18,535 bases of DNA, taken from NCBI GenBank assembly GCA_963653155.1, contig CAVJWR010000059.1:1-18535 (forward strand), in the 5' to 3' direction. The stretch is from UBA1731 sp963653155. GTDB taxonomy: Bacteria > Verrucomicrobiota > Kiritimatiellia > RFP12 > UBA1067. The notes below the pieces were generated by a model, which was not told the origin of the DNA, ran no database searches, and was given only the letters and a program-made list of their open reading frames with translations. The position numbers and the translations under genes are program-made. This document shows, in pieces, positions 1 to 7,108 of this stretch (its first letter is position 1; every line of letters begins with the position of its first letter).

Positions 1-1261
1 GTTCAAGGTAAACCTCAAAGTTGTCGGAAGACAGGAACGGCAATCCATCCTGTTCAACGGTCTCAGGCCAGAATCTGAGGTCAAGGCGAGACCCGGTCAA
101 TAGTCCATGTACGTCAAGGCATATCTGCTCACGCTCGTTGCCGGCCTGTTCAAATCTGATCTTGGCCGGCATCATGGACGCGGCATCGGGCGGCATATCC
201 TTCGGGGAACCGACTTCCCACGGGCTTGTCTCCCACATCACATACGCATAGTCGTTCGCGAATCGTTCGAAGTCCGCCCAGTCGTTCAGCGGTCTGGTCG
301 CGTCCGAATTCGGGATGTCACGACGTTTCACAAGGGCATCCCTGTGTCGCTCACGGAAGTCGGCAAGCGCAGTTGCCATCTTTTCCACACCGGCAAGCGC
401 CTTGCGGTGCACAGGATGCCGCGAGTGGCGGAATGACGCCGTTCCACCGGAAATCTCGTCAAACCGGGCTTCGATCCTGTCGTATCGGCTGTAGAACTTG
501 CGCCTGAACGCATCTGCCTTGTAGGCATTCGCCTCCGCTATGATCTCTGCGGCACCTTCGCCCGTCGGAGGGAGGAAAAGCAGCTTGGCGAACCGCGCGC
601 GCTGGTCGTTCCCCGCATTGATCAGCTGCGGCTGGGCACCGTGATAGCGGTCTTTGCCGTCGTGAATCCAGCGGCAGAACCTCGCCCCAATGTAATCGTC
701 TGGAGCCGGACGCTCCATCGGCAGGCTCGCGAACGGAAGCTTGACCTCTATCGTCCACCTGTCATCATATCGCTTGGTCCTAATGACGATGCCCTCGGCA
801 TTCCAGTTTATGTTTCCGTCCTTAAGGTCGGCCACAGATCCAAGAGGATTGATCACAAGCTGGTACAGGATGTTCCCGTCATCGCCGGGAACGAAAAGGA
901 ACAGCTCAAGGTTGTCATCATCCCAGATGGAGAGATCGTGCTGATCCCACTTGGCGATGCAGGTGTTCATGTCCTGATAGACCGTGCCGCCATAGTAGAG
1001 GGATGTCTTTGAATATGCCACCCTGATGTCAGCCCTGTACGGCAACGGCTTGCCCCCGTTCTGGTTTTTGTCATGGCAGATCGGCGGCAGCATTTCCGCC
1101 ACTTGCCAGACAGGATTCGCCAGCGATCCGTCTATCTCGAAGTCCTCCGTGTATGGCGCTCGGAAAACGACGTCCGTATCGACGACAGGCTGCTCTGCGG
1201 CGAACGCCGCCACAGGCAAGGCCACCCACAAGGCTATCGCAAGTTTCTTCTTCAGTTTCAT
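1..1261 (-). CDS. Secreted CBM9-like carbohydrate-binding protein (3' end cut by window edge)
   Basis: The reading frame is open from an ATG at 1261 to the left edge of the window, so about 420 N-terminal residues are present and the C-terminus is missing. It begins with a Sec signal peptide (three lysines, a hydrophobic stretch, AFA|AEQ near residues 20-22). Residues about 35-235 look like a CBM9-like beta-sandwich: FEIDGSLANPVW at the start, then SLYYGGTVYQDM, a WDDDNLELF motif typical of this fold, and LYQLVINPLGSVAD. A charged, probably helical linker follows (about 235-340) and then the start of another beta-rich part. The role is inferred as sugar binding, or as the non-catalytic part of a larger secreted carbohydrate-active protein. 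The gene starts 94 bases after the preceding glycoside-hydrolase-like gene, on the same strand. The ribosome-binding site is weak (AAGAAG). I am confident in the domain type and not in any specific ligand. Confidence 0.8.
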   Translation of the reverse strand, partial: MKLKKKLAIALWVALPVAAFAAEQPVVDTDVVFRAPYTEDFEIDGSLANPVWQVAEMLPPICHDKNQNGGKPLPYRADIRVAYSKTSLYYGGTVYQDMNTCIAKWDQHDLSIWDDDNLELFLFVPGDDGNILYQLVINPLGSVADLKDGNINWNAEGIVIRTKRYDDRWTIEVKLPFASLPMERPAPDDYIGARFCRWIHDGKDRYHGAQPQLINAGNDQRARFAKLLFLPPTGEGAAEIIAEANAYKADAFRRKFYSRYDRIEARFDEISGGTASFRHSRHPVHRKALAGVEKMATALADFRERHRDALVKRRDIPNSDATRPLNDWADFERFANDYAYVMWETSPWEVGSPKDMPPDAASMMPAKIRFEQAGNEREQICLDVHGLLTGSRLDLRFWPETVEQDGLPFLSSDNFEVYLE

Positions 1262-1275
1262 GTCATTATGCTTCT

Positions 1276-1287
1276 TGTAAATTTACA
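1276..1287. promoter_or_regulatory. 12-base perfect palindrome upstream of the CBM9-like gene
   Basis: TGTAAATTTACA is a perfect 12-base dyad located 15 bases upstream of the ATG at 1261. It could be an operator or part of the leader. The region is short and AT-rich, so chance is possible, and no regulator is encoded next to it. Confidence 0.25.
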
Positions 1288-1323
1288 TCTTTGAAACAAG
1301 GGATGTCTTACATCGTACAGAAA

Positions 1324-1347
1324 CTCCGTGCCTCCGTGGCTCCGTGT
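1324..1347. repeat. Three tandem copies of CTCCGTG with period 8
   Basis: CTCCGTG occurs at 1324-1330, 1332-1338 and 1340-1346, each followed by one variable base (C, G, T). The array lies in the 94-base spacer between the stop of the glycoside-hydrolase-like gene (1356) and the start of the CBM9-like gene (1261), so it is not coding on the minus strand. From memory, similar heptamer-plus-one arrays occur between genes in several environmental phyla; I could not verify that here. Confidence 0.8.
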
Positions 1348-1355
1348 GAGGCTAT

Positions 1356-3356
1356 TCATTTCAAATCCCTTTTCAGACGATAGACATGTACGCCCAGGAC
1401 GTCGAAATCGTCCTCGAACACGCCGCCCTTCAGCGAAACGTCACGGTCCTCCCACTCGACATGCGCGGTTGCCGTGCGCACGCCAAGCCGGAACCGCGCA
1501 CGCACAGGCTCAGGCGCGGCATTGACCGCAAACACATATGCCTCACCGCCATGGCATTTGAGAAGCATTGTGACAGATGGCTGTCCGAGCAGATCCGTCT
1601 TTGGCCCATGGACTACTTCCGGCACATGCGGCTGTGGCGGAGTGCGCTCCGTAAGGACAGGTCGCAAGGATGCAATTCGGCGAGTGATGTTCGTCATGGC
1701 GGCCCAATCGGCTGGTGTGCGGAACATTCCGGAATAGCGGCCATCTTTGCCCTTCTGCCCGCCGTACTTGAACCACGTGATGCCCTGCGCCCCATGTACG
1801 ATCGCGGCGAAGCTCGTAGCGTACATTTCGGCTGCGGTCGGATAACGCTTCCAGCTCGCCCCGTCGAAGCATTGCAGAATAGGCCACACGGCGCGTGGCC
1901 TTGCCACCTTCCCGAAACGGGCATAGTCCGAAAAGCAGCGATCCATGTCTCGGCACACTTCGGCGACGCACTGCTCGTCCCTGTGCCCATCGAACGGATA
2001 TATCTCAGGCAGAAAGACGTCCGCAAAATCCACGTAGTCGCGGAGATTCGACTTCGCGCGTCGCGCACCCACTCCATCGGCATGGCACGTAAGACGAGTG
2101 CCGTCCAGCATGCGGCAGGCCTCTTCGCGATCCAAGAGTTCCTGGGGCGTGGTGTTCATGGACGTGTCATCGCCTATGTACCAGGCGATGATCGGCTCGC
2201 GCCTCCTGGCATCCATGAACCATTCGTCGCCATTGACGGCCGGCTTCCCGTTCACGAAGAGCCGTGTGCCTACAGACTCTGCCCCTTCATAGAAGGCACC
2301 GTCGCACCAGTGTCGATAGGAATGCCCGAGATCCACTCCGGCATCAAGCAAGTCGCCGAACGCCTTTCGATAGTCGAAGCTGTTGAACTCATGCGGCTCA
2401 ACGGAATAGACGCCTATCGGGAACCATGGCTTTCCGTCGAGAAACGCAACGCCGTCATCCCTAAGCGAAATGCGTTGCGCCTTAGGGGCTTCTCCAACGA
2501 GAAAGACCTTGCGGGACACGACAGAAAGTCCCTGAGTGTCCGCCGCCGAGACCGCAAGCCGTGTTATCCCCTTCGGCCATGGACGCTTTGGGTTTAGCGT
2601 GATCACATTTCCCTTGCGCGTGTAAGGGACCGCCTGAGAATCAGTTTCGTTTGTGACGGCAACGCGGTTCCAGTCAACACCAGTGTCATCCTCGATCATG
2701 TATCGCACCTTGATACCGGCATCCATCGTAGGCGTACGGAAGAGGCTTCGCACAAGTGGGGGGTGGATATCTGGGGCAATCCATTCTGGAATCCGTTCAT
2801 TTGCGCGGTAGGTTGCAAAATTGACGCGGCGAACCTCGACCTTCTCGCCAGCCTTGATTGGCGGATTGGAATTGATGCCGAACTGCACGGCAGCGGCAAC
2901 CGCTTCAGACGGCACCTTACCGGTGAATCTGAATGGCAGGAATCGCCTTGCCGGGAACTCTATCTCAAGGTCGTGGCTCTCCGCCAAAGTGCCGTCCGCA
3001 CGGTAGAACCTTACCGCATTGTGCCATTGCGGGGAAGTCTCAACGCGATACCAGTCGCGATCCGAATATATCTCGAAATCGAGCGACCAGGTTTTCGCCC
3101 CGTGCCCAATTCCTATTCTGTCGGAAACAATTCCCCATGCCGTACATCCGTCTGTGCGCTCTGTCCGCAAGACCTCAAATCCATTCGTTCCGACGCTGAT
3201 GCGCGTACGGCCTTCGTAGTTNNNNNNNNNNNNNNNNNNNNNNNNNNNNNNNNNNNNNNNNNNNNNNNNNNNNNNNNNNNNNNNNNNNNNNNNNNNNNNN
3301 NNNNNNNCCGCCCCCAACGGCAACAGCACCGACAGTGATATGGCTACGGCATTCAT
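1356..3356 (-). CDS. Secreted glycoside-hydrolase-like protein with central TIM barrel
   Basis: 666 codons including 29 unknown ones from the N gap at 3222-3307; the frame is the same on both sides, so an 86-base gap is consistent. The N-terminus MNAVAISLSVLLPLGA is hydrophobic and probably starts a signal peptide, though without the usual basic residues. Residues about 50-290 are beta-rich (lamin-G or jelly-roll-like, then an Ig-like part). Residues about 296-570 look like a clan GH-A (beta/alpha)8 barrel, opening with DGVAFLDGKPWFPIGVYSVEP, with PIIAWYIGDD (388-397), DVFLPEIYPF (446-455) and ITWFKYGG (526-533). About 575-666 form a C-terminal beta-sandwich. The usual DEP-type acid/base motif after strand 4 reads DDT here. 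The ATG at 3356 follows the upstream stop by 2 bases, suggesting translational coupling with the beta-strand-repeat protein. The substrate is unknown; it may be a glycosidase or a catalytically altered relative. Confidence 0.72.
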   Translation of the reverse strand: MNAVAISLSVLLPLGAXXXXXXXXXXXXXXXXXXXXXXXXXXXXXNYEGRTRISVGTNGFEVLRTERTDGCTAWGIVSDRIGIGHGAKTWSLDFEIYSDRDWYRVETSPQWHNAVRFYRADGTLAESHDLEIEFPARRFLPFRFTGKVPSEAVAAAVQFGINSNPPIKAGEKVEVRRVNFATYRANERIPEWIAPDIHPPLVRSLFRTPTMDAGIKVRYMIEDDTGVDWNRVAVTNETDSQAVPYTRKGNVITLNPKRPWPKGITRLAVSAADTQGLSVVSRKVFLVGEAPKAQRISLRDDGVAFLDGKPWFPIGVYSVEPHEFNSFDYRKAFGDLLDAGVDLGHSYRHWCDGAFYEGAESVGTRLFVNGKPAVNGDEWFMDARRREPIIAWYIGDDTSMNTTPQELLDREEACRMLDGTRLTCHADGVGARRAKSNLRDYVDFADVFLPEIYPFDGHRDEQCVAEVCRDMDRCFSDYARFGKVARPRAVWPILQCFDGASWKRYPTAAEMYATSFAAIVHGAQGITWFKYGGQKGKDGRYSGMFRTPADWAAMTNITRRIASLRPVLTERTPPQPHVPEVVHGPKTDLLGQPSVTMLLKCHGGEAYVFAVNAAPEPVRARFRLGVRTATAHVEWEDRDVSLKGGVFEDDFDVLGVHVYRLKRDLK
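3222..3307. other. Assembly gap (86 N)
   Basis: A run of 86 unknown bases falls inside the signal-peptide region of the glycoside-hydrolase-like gene. The flanking reading frames agree with a length of 86, which fits a size estimated from read pairs, although a chance match has odds of one in three. Confidence 0.97.
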
Positions 3357-3358
3357 GT

Positions 3359-5466
3359 TCAGCGGATTGTGATTGCCATGCCGGCAGACTCTCCAGCCCA
3401 GAGTCGTCCCGCGCCCGTCACGGATACGCCGGTGCGGACGAGAGCGGCGCGTCCACCCCTGAACCGCACACCATCCACGAACAGGTTCCCTACCGAAACC
3501 TTTCCGAACGCATCCAGTTCAAGCGTTGCACCCGTTGCCAGGCGGATGTCGCACCCAACCTCAAGATCGGTGTCGCGAATGTGCCGTATGCTGACGTCAT
3601 CAATGAACACGATATTGCCCCAAGTGACACCCGAACCAGCCTGTCCTGTGGTGAACGCAATATCATGTTCGCCGGCGGACAACTCAACATCTACCGTGTA
3701 CCGCGTGAAATCCGCATACGCACTACGTGCATCAACCGCAATCATTTCCACACCATCAACCGAAACGCCCACAGGCACCTTATGGCTGGTCTCAAACTTG
3801 CGGTCTGCGGCAAGGAACGAAAATCTGTACGTCCCCGCGACTGATGCCGTTATACGCTGTCCAATGGCCACGTTCTCGCGCAGGAATACTGTCGTGGATC
3901 CTTGCGGAGTCTGCGGACCATTGGAAGACAATGTGCCGCCATTCGACTGAAGCCCCCAATCTTCAGACGAACCTGTCTTGAGAGTCCAATTGCGAGGCTT
4001 TGCCTGAGAAGCGAAGTCCTTCGCTCCATCCGCCTCGAAGCCACCATTGGTGACGGCATTCATCCCGAAAGCGGAAAGCGTCAAAGTCGCCCCTTCCGCG
4101 ACATCGACCGTTGCGCTATCCCCAAGGGACTGCCCCCGAAGATCGAGCGTACCCGATTCGACCGAAACCACACCGCCGCCGAAACCGTACTCGTCGAACG
4201 AAAGCGTGCCCGCACCTGTCTTGACAATCTGCCCCCTGAGCGGATCAAGCTCCACACGCTCAAGACTTACGTTATCGATGTTGAGGCTATGTCCTGAGCC
4301 GCCGTTCGTAGTCTCGAAAGAAAGCGTGTGCGTCCCGGCTGCAAGAAGGATCGGCTGAGTCCTGCATTCCACGAAGTCGCAGACGGACGATGCGGGGAAA
4401 GAAGTCTTCCCGTCCCCAACGGAAACGGTCAAGCCAATATCTACCGAATACCCGCCGGGTCTCCCCCCGCGCCAAAAGACAACACGCCATAGCCCGTCTT
4501 CTGGAACGGACACCACAGTCGATAGCCGCACGCCCTGCCTGACCATCGCAAACTTGCTACCGTCCGGCTTGTATGTTCCTTGCCCATCCCATGCACAGGG
4601 AGTTTGCTTGATCCCACTATCAGTCTCGCCGCCGACAAGCGTCGTGTATGTCCATCCGCCGGTCAGGCCATCCTCAAAGCTGGCATTTTCCGGCACACAT
4701 GTGCCAACCACGTTGGTGACGACCGCAGACTCGAACGACAGCGGTTGCCCAAATTCGAGAGTGGAATCCGCAGGAACCTCAACCGTGACGCCGTTGGCGG
4801 CCACGATTATGTCTGCGGCATCGCCTGACGTCACCACGCGGAAGAATGGCTTCTCGGCATCGGCACACGCCCTGATCGTGCCTCCATCGAGTCTCAACTG
4901 CACAGCGCCCTGCAAACCAAACTGCCGAACAGCTTCCGATTCCGGGTCTGTCAGCGACAGCGTAACACGTCCGACCGATCCTGCCCCTTCACGTCCGAGA
5001 CGCACCGTTCTGTAAAGGCTGTTTCCCGTGCCGATGGACTTTAGCGTCAAACTGCCAAGCGTATTGCCGAACCCCACAGCGTATGCATCCGAACGGTTGA
5101 ACACGACCTTGTTCGGAATGGTGACATCCCGGTCTCTGGCCATAAGCGCAGCCATGCCAGTCGTGCCGATAGTCACAGGCCCGGTTCCGAAAGCGTCACC
5201 TCGATCAACGGTGAGTTGCCCTTTCGTTATCTCGGAGCCACCCTCGTAGGTAGATGCTACAGTCGGATTGTAGCGAAAGNNNNNNNNNNGAACATTACAT
5301 TTGAGACCGACTCCTTGAAAAAAGGCTCCGTCAACGTCGGAAGCGAACCGGCAATGGCCTTGACCGTCACAGTGGAGCCGTTCGTCAGCACCGAAAAGTT
5401 TCCGTCTGCCCGACAACATAAAACCGCCGCCGCAACCACCGCCAACGCTGTCACTGTCTTTTTCAT
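3359..5466 (-). CDS. Secreted autotransporter-associated beta-strand-repeat protein with two galactose-binding-like modules
   Basis: I join two reading frames across the 10-N gap at 5280-5289. The first (ATG at 5466) gives 59 residues with a clear Sec signal peptide, MKKTVTALAVVAAAVLCCRA. The second runs from 5278 to the stop at 3359 (about 639 residues). The body begins with a motif typical of autotransporter-associated beta-strand repeats (STYEGGSEITKGQLTVD...) and contains another around VKTGAGTLSF...SGTLDLRG. Two modules start ENASFEDGLTGGW and NGGFEADGAKDF and end NIDNVSLERV and FIDDVSIRHI; they resemble DUF642/galactose-binding-like beta-sandwiches. No autotransporter beta-barrel and no PEP-CTERM-type sorting signal is visible at the end (MAITIR). 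It is probably a surface or secreted protein of beta-solenoid type with glycan-binding modules. A GAAAGGAC ribosome-binding site precedes the ATG. It lies directly upstream of, and is coupled to, the glycoside-hydrolase-like gene. Confidence 0.75.
5280..5289. other. Assembly gap (10 N) of wrong length for the reading frame
   Basis: Ten unknown bases. The coding frame upstream ends on a codon boundary at 5290, and the frame downstream starts at 5278 with one spare base at 5279. The true gap must therefore be 3k+2 bases long, and 10 does not fit. The number 10 is probably a placeholder for a gap of unknown size. Confidence 0.9.
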
Positions 5467-5491
5467 CTCAAGAAAGTCCTTTCATGCGCAT

Positions 5492-5521
5492 AATGTAGCA
5501 AATGCCCCCCATGCCACACAA
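5492..5521 (-). promoter_or_regulatory. Possible sigma-70-type promoter of the beta-strand-repeat gene
   Basis: On the minus strand a TTGTGT hexamer (5521-5516) and a TACATT hexamer (5497-5492) are spaced by 18 bases and lie 26 bases or more upstream of the ATG at 5466. Both boxes are imperfect. A separate promoter is plausible because 217 bases separate this gene from the one upstream. Confidence 0.3.
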
Positions 5522-5599
5522 CCCAACGAAAGTATGGTTGCCATAATGACGCGCAACGGACGCATCCACTAAATCCAATGCGGAATTTGCGACAGACTA

Positions 5600-5656
5600 C
5601 GGGAGGGTCGCAACTTGTTGCGACCGAAAAGGACACAATGAATTGCGTCCCTCCCG
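5600..5656. repeat. Intergenic three-way-junction palindrome (two hairpins inside an outer stem)
   Basis: The outer stem CGGGAG (5600-5605) pairs with CTCCCG (5651-5656). Inside it, hairpin 1 is GGTCGCAAC/GTTGCGACC (5606-5625; 9 perfect pairs, 2-base centre). A GAAAA linker (5626-5630) follows, then hairpin 2 GGACACAAT/ATTGCGTCC (5631-5650; 8 of 9 pairs, one A:C mismatch). All 57 bases are accounted for except the linker and the two centres. The element lies 28 bases beyond the stop of the Gfo/Idh/MocA gene. There is no U-tract on either strand, so it is not a classic terminator. It resembles repetitive extragenic palindromes (REP or BIME), which may be dispersed by RAYT transposases, but only one copy is in the window. 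Confidence 0.75.
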
Positions 5657-5683
5657 CCAAAGACGGTTTACAAATAGGCTATG

Positions 5684-7108
5684 CTATGCCTTGAGAGTCC
5701 AGCCGTTCAGGTGTGGCACATCAAGCTTCGCATTAAGATCTGCGGATGCCCCCGTAAACACCTCTGCCACCGGATCCCAAGCCACCGCCGAACGTCCTGC
5801 GCGAGCTGCTATGTTGGCGAGATGGCATACCGTCGCGCTGCGATGGCCAACCTCTACCGGACAGGCACACTGCCGCCCCGTAAAGACCGCATCGACGAAA
5901 TCAAGTTCGTGCGAACCATTTGCCGCCGGATTGCGGTACAGCCGGATGTCCCGTCCACGCAAATCATTCTCCGTGAATTTCTTGAGCGGGGGCGGCAAGT
6001 CAAGCTTTCCGCGCGTAACGAAAAGGTCTCCCTTCTCTCCGTGGAAGCACAGGCCATTGCGGCCGATCGTTTCCTCATCGCCGACATGGGCGCGGAAACC
6101 ATCCGCATATACGATGTCGAACGAGTAGTGCGTGGCCTGATCGAGATAGCGGTTGCACTTTTCGGGATCGTGCATATCGGTCTTTACGTTCTCGATCGCC
6201 ACCGGACCGCCCGACATATCCTGTCCAAGCGCCCATTGCAGGATGTCGAAGTGGTGCGCACCCCAGTCCGCGATTGATCCGTTGCCCGTACGCGAATTCC
6301 AGCGCCAGCATACTGGCGCATGAATCGCGGGAATGTACGCGTCATTCTCCCAATGCCGGACTGGGCCAAGATACAAGTCCCACATCGCCTTGTCGCCGAG
6401 CCAGGCTGGGATCCCCTGCGGTCTGCAATCCCGCGTATAGCCATTCTTGAGGCTGTCGTTGTGCGCATAGCACAATCCGATTGTGCAACTCTTGCAGTCG
6501 CCAAGCGCGTGATTGCGGATGATTTCAGCCGCAAAACGGAAACGCCATTCGCTGCGTTGCTGTGAACCGACCTGGAAGACTACGTCTGATTTCTTCGCGA
6601 TTTCGCGAAGCACCTTGCCTTCGTTCACGCCGAGCGTCAGTGGCTTCTGGCAATAGACGTGCTTTCCCGCCTTCATCGCCTCCGCCGAGATGAGCGCATG
6701 CCAATAGTCGCCAGTAGAGACAAGCACCGCATCCACATCGGGATCGGCAATGACCTCACGCCAGTCGGCGACGCTTTTCGTCGATGTCGTACCGTACTTG
6801 GCGTCGATCATGCGCTTTACCGGATCTCGTCCAAGAAGCGTCTTCGCATTGTAGCCATGGAAAGCCGACTCCTTGATCGGGTCACAGGCCGCGACAAAGC
6901 GGACACGCTGATCCCACCACAGATTGCGCATATTGCCCACGCCCATCGGGCCGCAACCGATGATCGCCATGTTGAGCCGCCCGCTCGGCTTTGACGCTTC
7001 CGGAGTGCCGACAACATTCGGGATCGCCCCATCAGCCACAGATCTGCCGGCCGCGAACAATGTCGCCAATGCCGATGTGCGGACAAATCCCCTACGGTTC
7101 ATATTCAT
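5684..7108 (-). CDS. Tat-exported Gfo/Idh/MocA-family NAD(P)-dependent oxidoreductase
   Basis: 474 residues from an ATG at 7108. I prefer this over the in-frame GTG at 7111 because AAAGGA lies 8 bases before the ATG. The N-terminus carries a twin-arginine signal (NRRGFV at residues 4-9) followed by a hydrophobic stretch. The Rossmann fold begins at about residue 46 with AIIGCGPMGVGN. The family lysine motif, usually EKP, reads QKP (K155), and DWGAHHFDI (281-289) supplies the histidine and aspartate typical of the catalytic region. The family oxidises or reduces sugars at a ring hydroxyl using a tightly bound or dissociable nicotinamide cofactor; Tat export fits folding with cofactor in the cytoplasm. 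The ATG overlaps the stop of the double-barrel gene by one base (TGATG), so the two are coupled. The exact substrate cannot be read from the sequence. Confidence 0.9.
   Translation of the reverse strand: MNMNRRGFVRTSALATLFAAGRSVADGAIPNVVGTPEASKPSGRLNMAIIGCGPMGVGNMRNLWWDQRVRFVAACDPIKESAFHGYNAKTLLGRDPVKRMIDAKYGTTSTKSVADWREVIADPDVDAVLVSTGDYWHALISAEAMKAGKHVYCQKPLTLGVNEGKVLREIAKKSDVVFQVGSQQRSEWRFRFAAEIIRNHALGDCKSCTIGLCYAHNDSLKNGYTRDCRPQGIPAWLGDKAMWDLYLGPVRHWENDAYIPAIHAPVCWRWNSRTGNGSIADWGAHHFDILQWALGQDMSGGPVAIENVKTDMHDPEKCNRYLDQATHYSFDIVYADGFRAHVGDEETIGRNGLCFHGEKGDLFVTRGKLDLPPPLKKFTENDLRGRDIRLYRNPAANGSHELDFVDAVFTGRQCACPVEVGHRSATVCHLANIAARAGRSAVAWDPVAEVFTGASADLNAKLDVPHLNGWTLKA

Noticed and set aside
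1324..1347. CRISPR array
   Set aside because: The repeats are 7 bases with single-base spacers, and no cas genes are present.
1386..2597. 403-codon open frame on the plus strand
   Set aside because: It lies entirely antisense to the glycoside-hydrolase-like gene, has an arginine- and proline-rich composition with no recognisable motif, and no ribosome-binding site. It is a shadow of the real gene.
5257..5466. Separate small secreted peptide of 69 residues
   Set aside because: Its frame ends only because of the 10-N gap. It is the signal-peptide end of the beta-strand-repeat gene.
5600..5656. tRNA or rho-independent terminator
   Set aside because: The cloverleaf-like shape lacks tRNA arm lengths, the conserved T-loop and an anticodon stem of proper size, and there is no U-tract on either strand.
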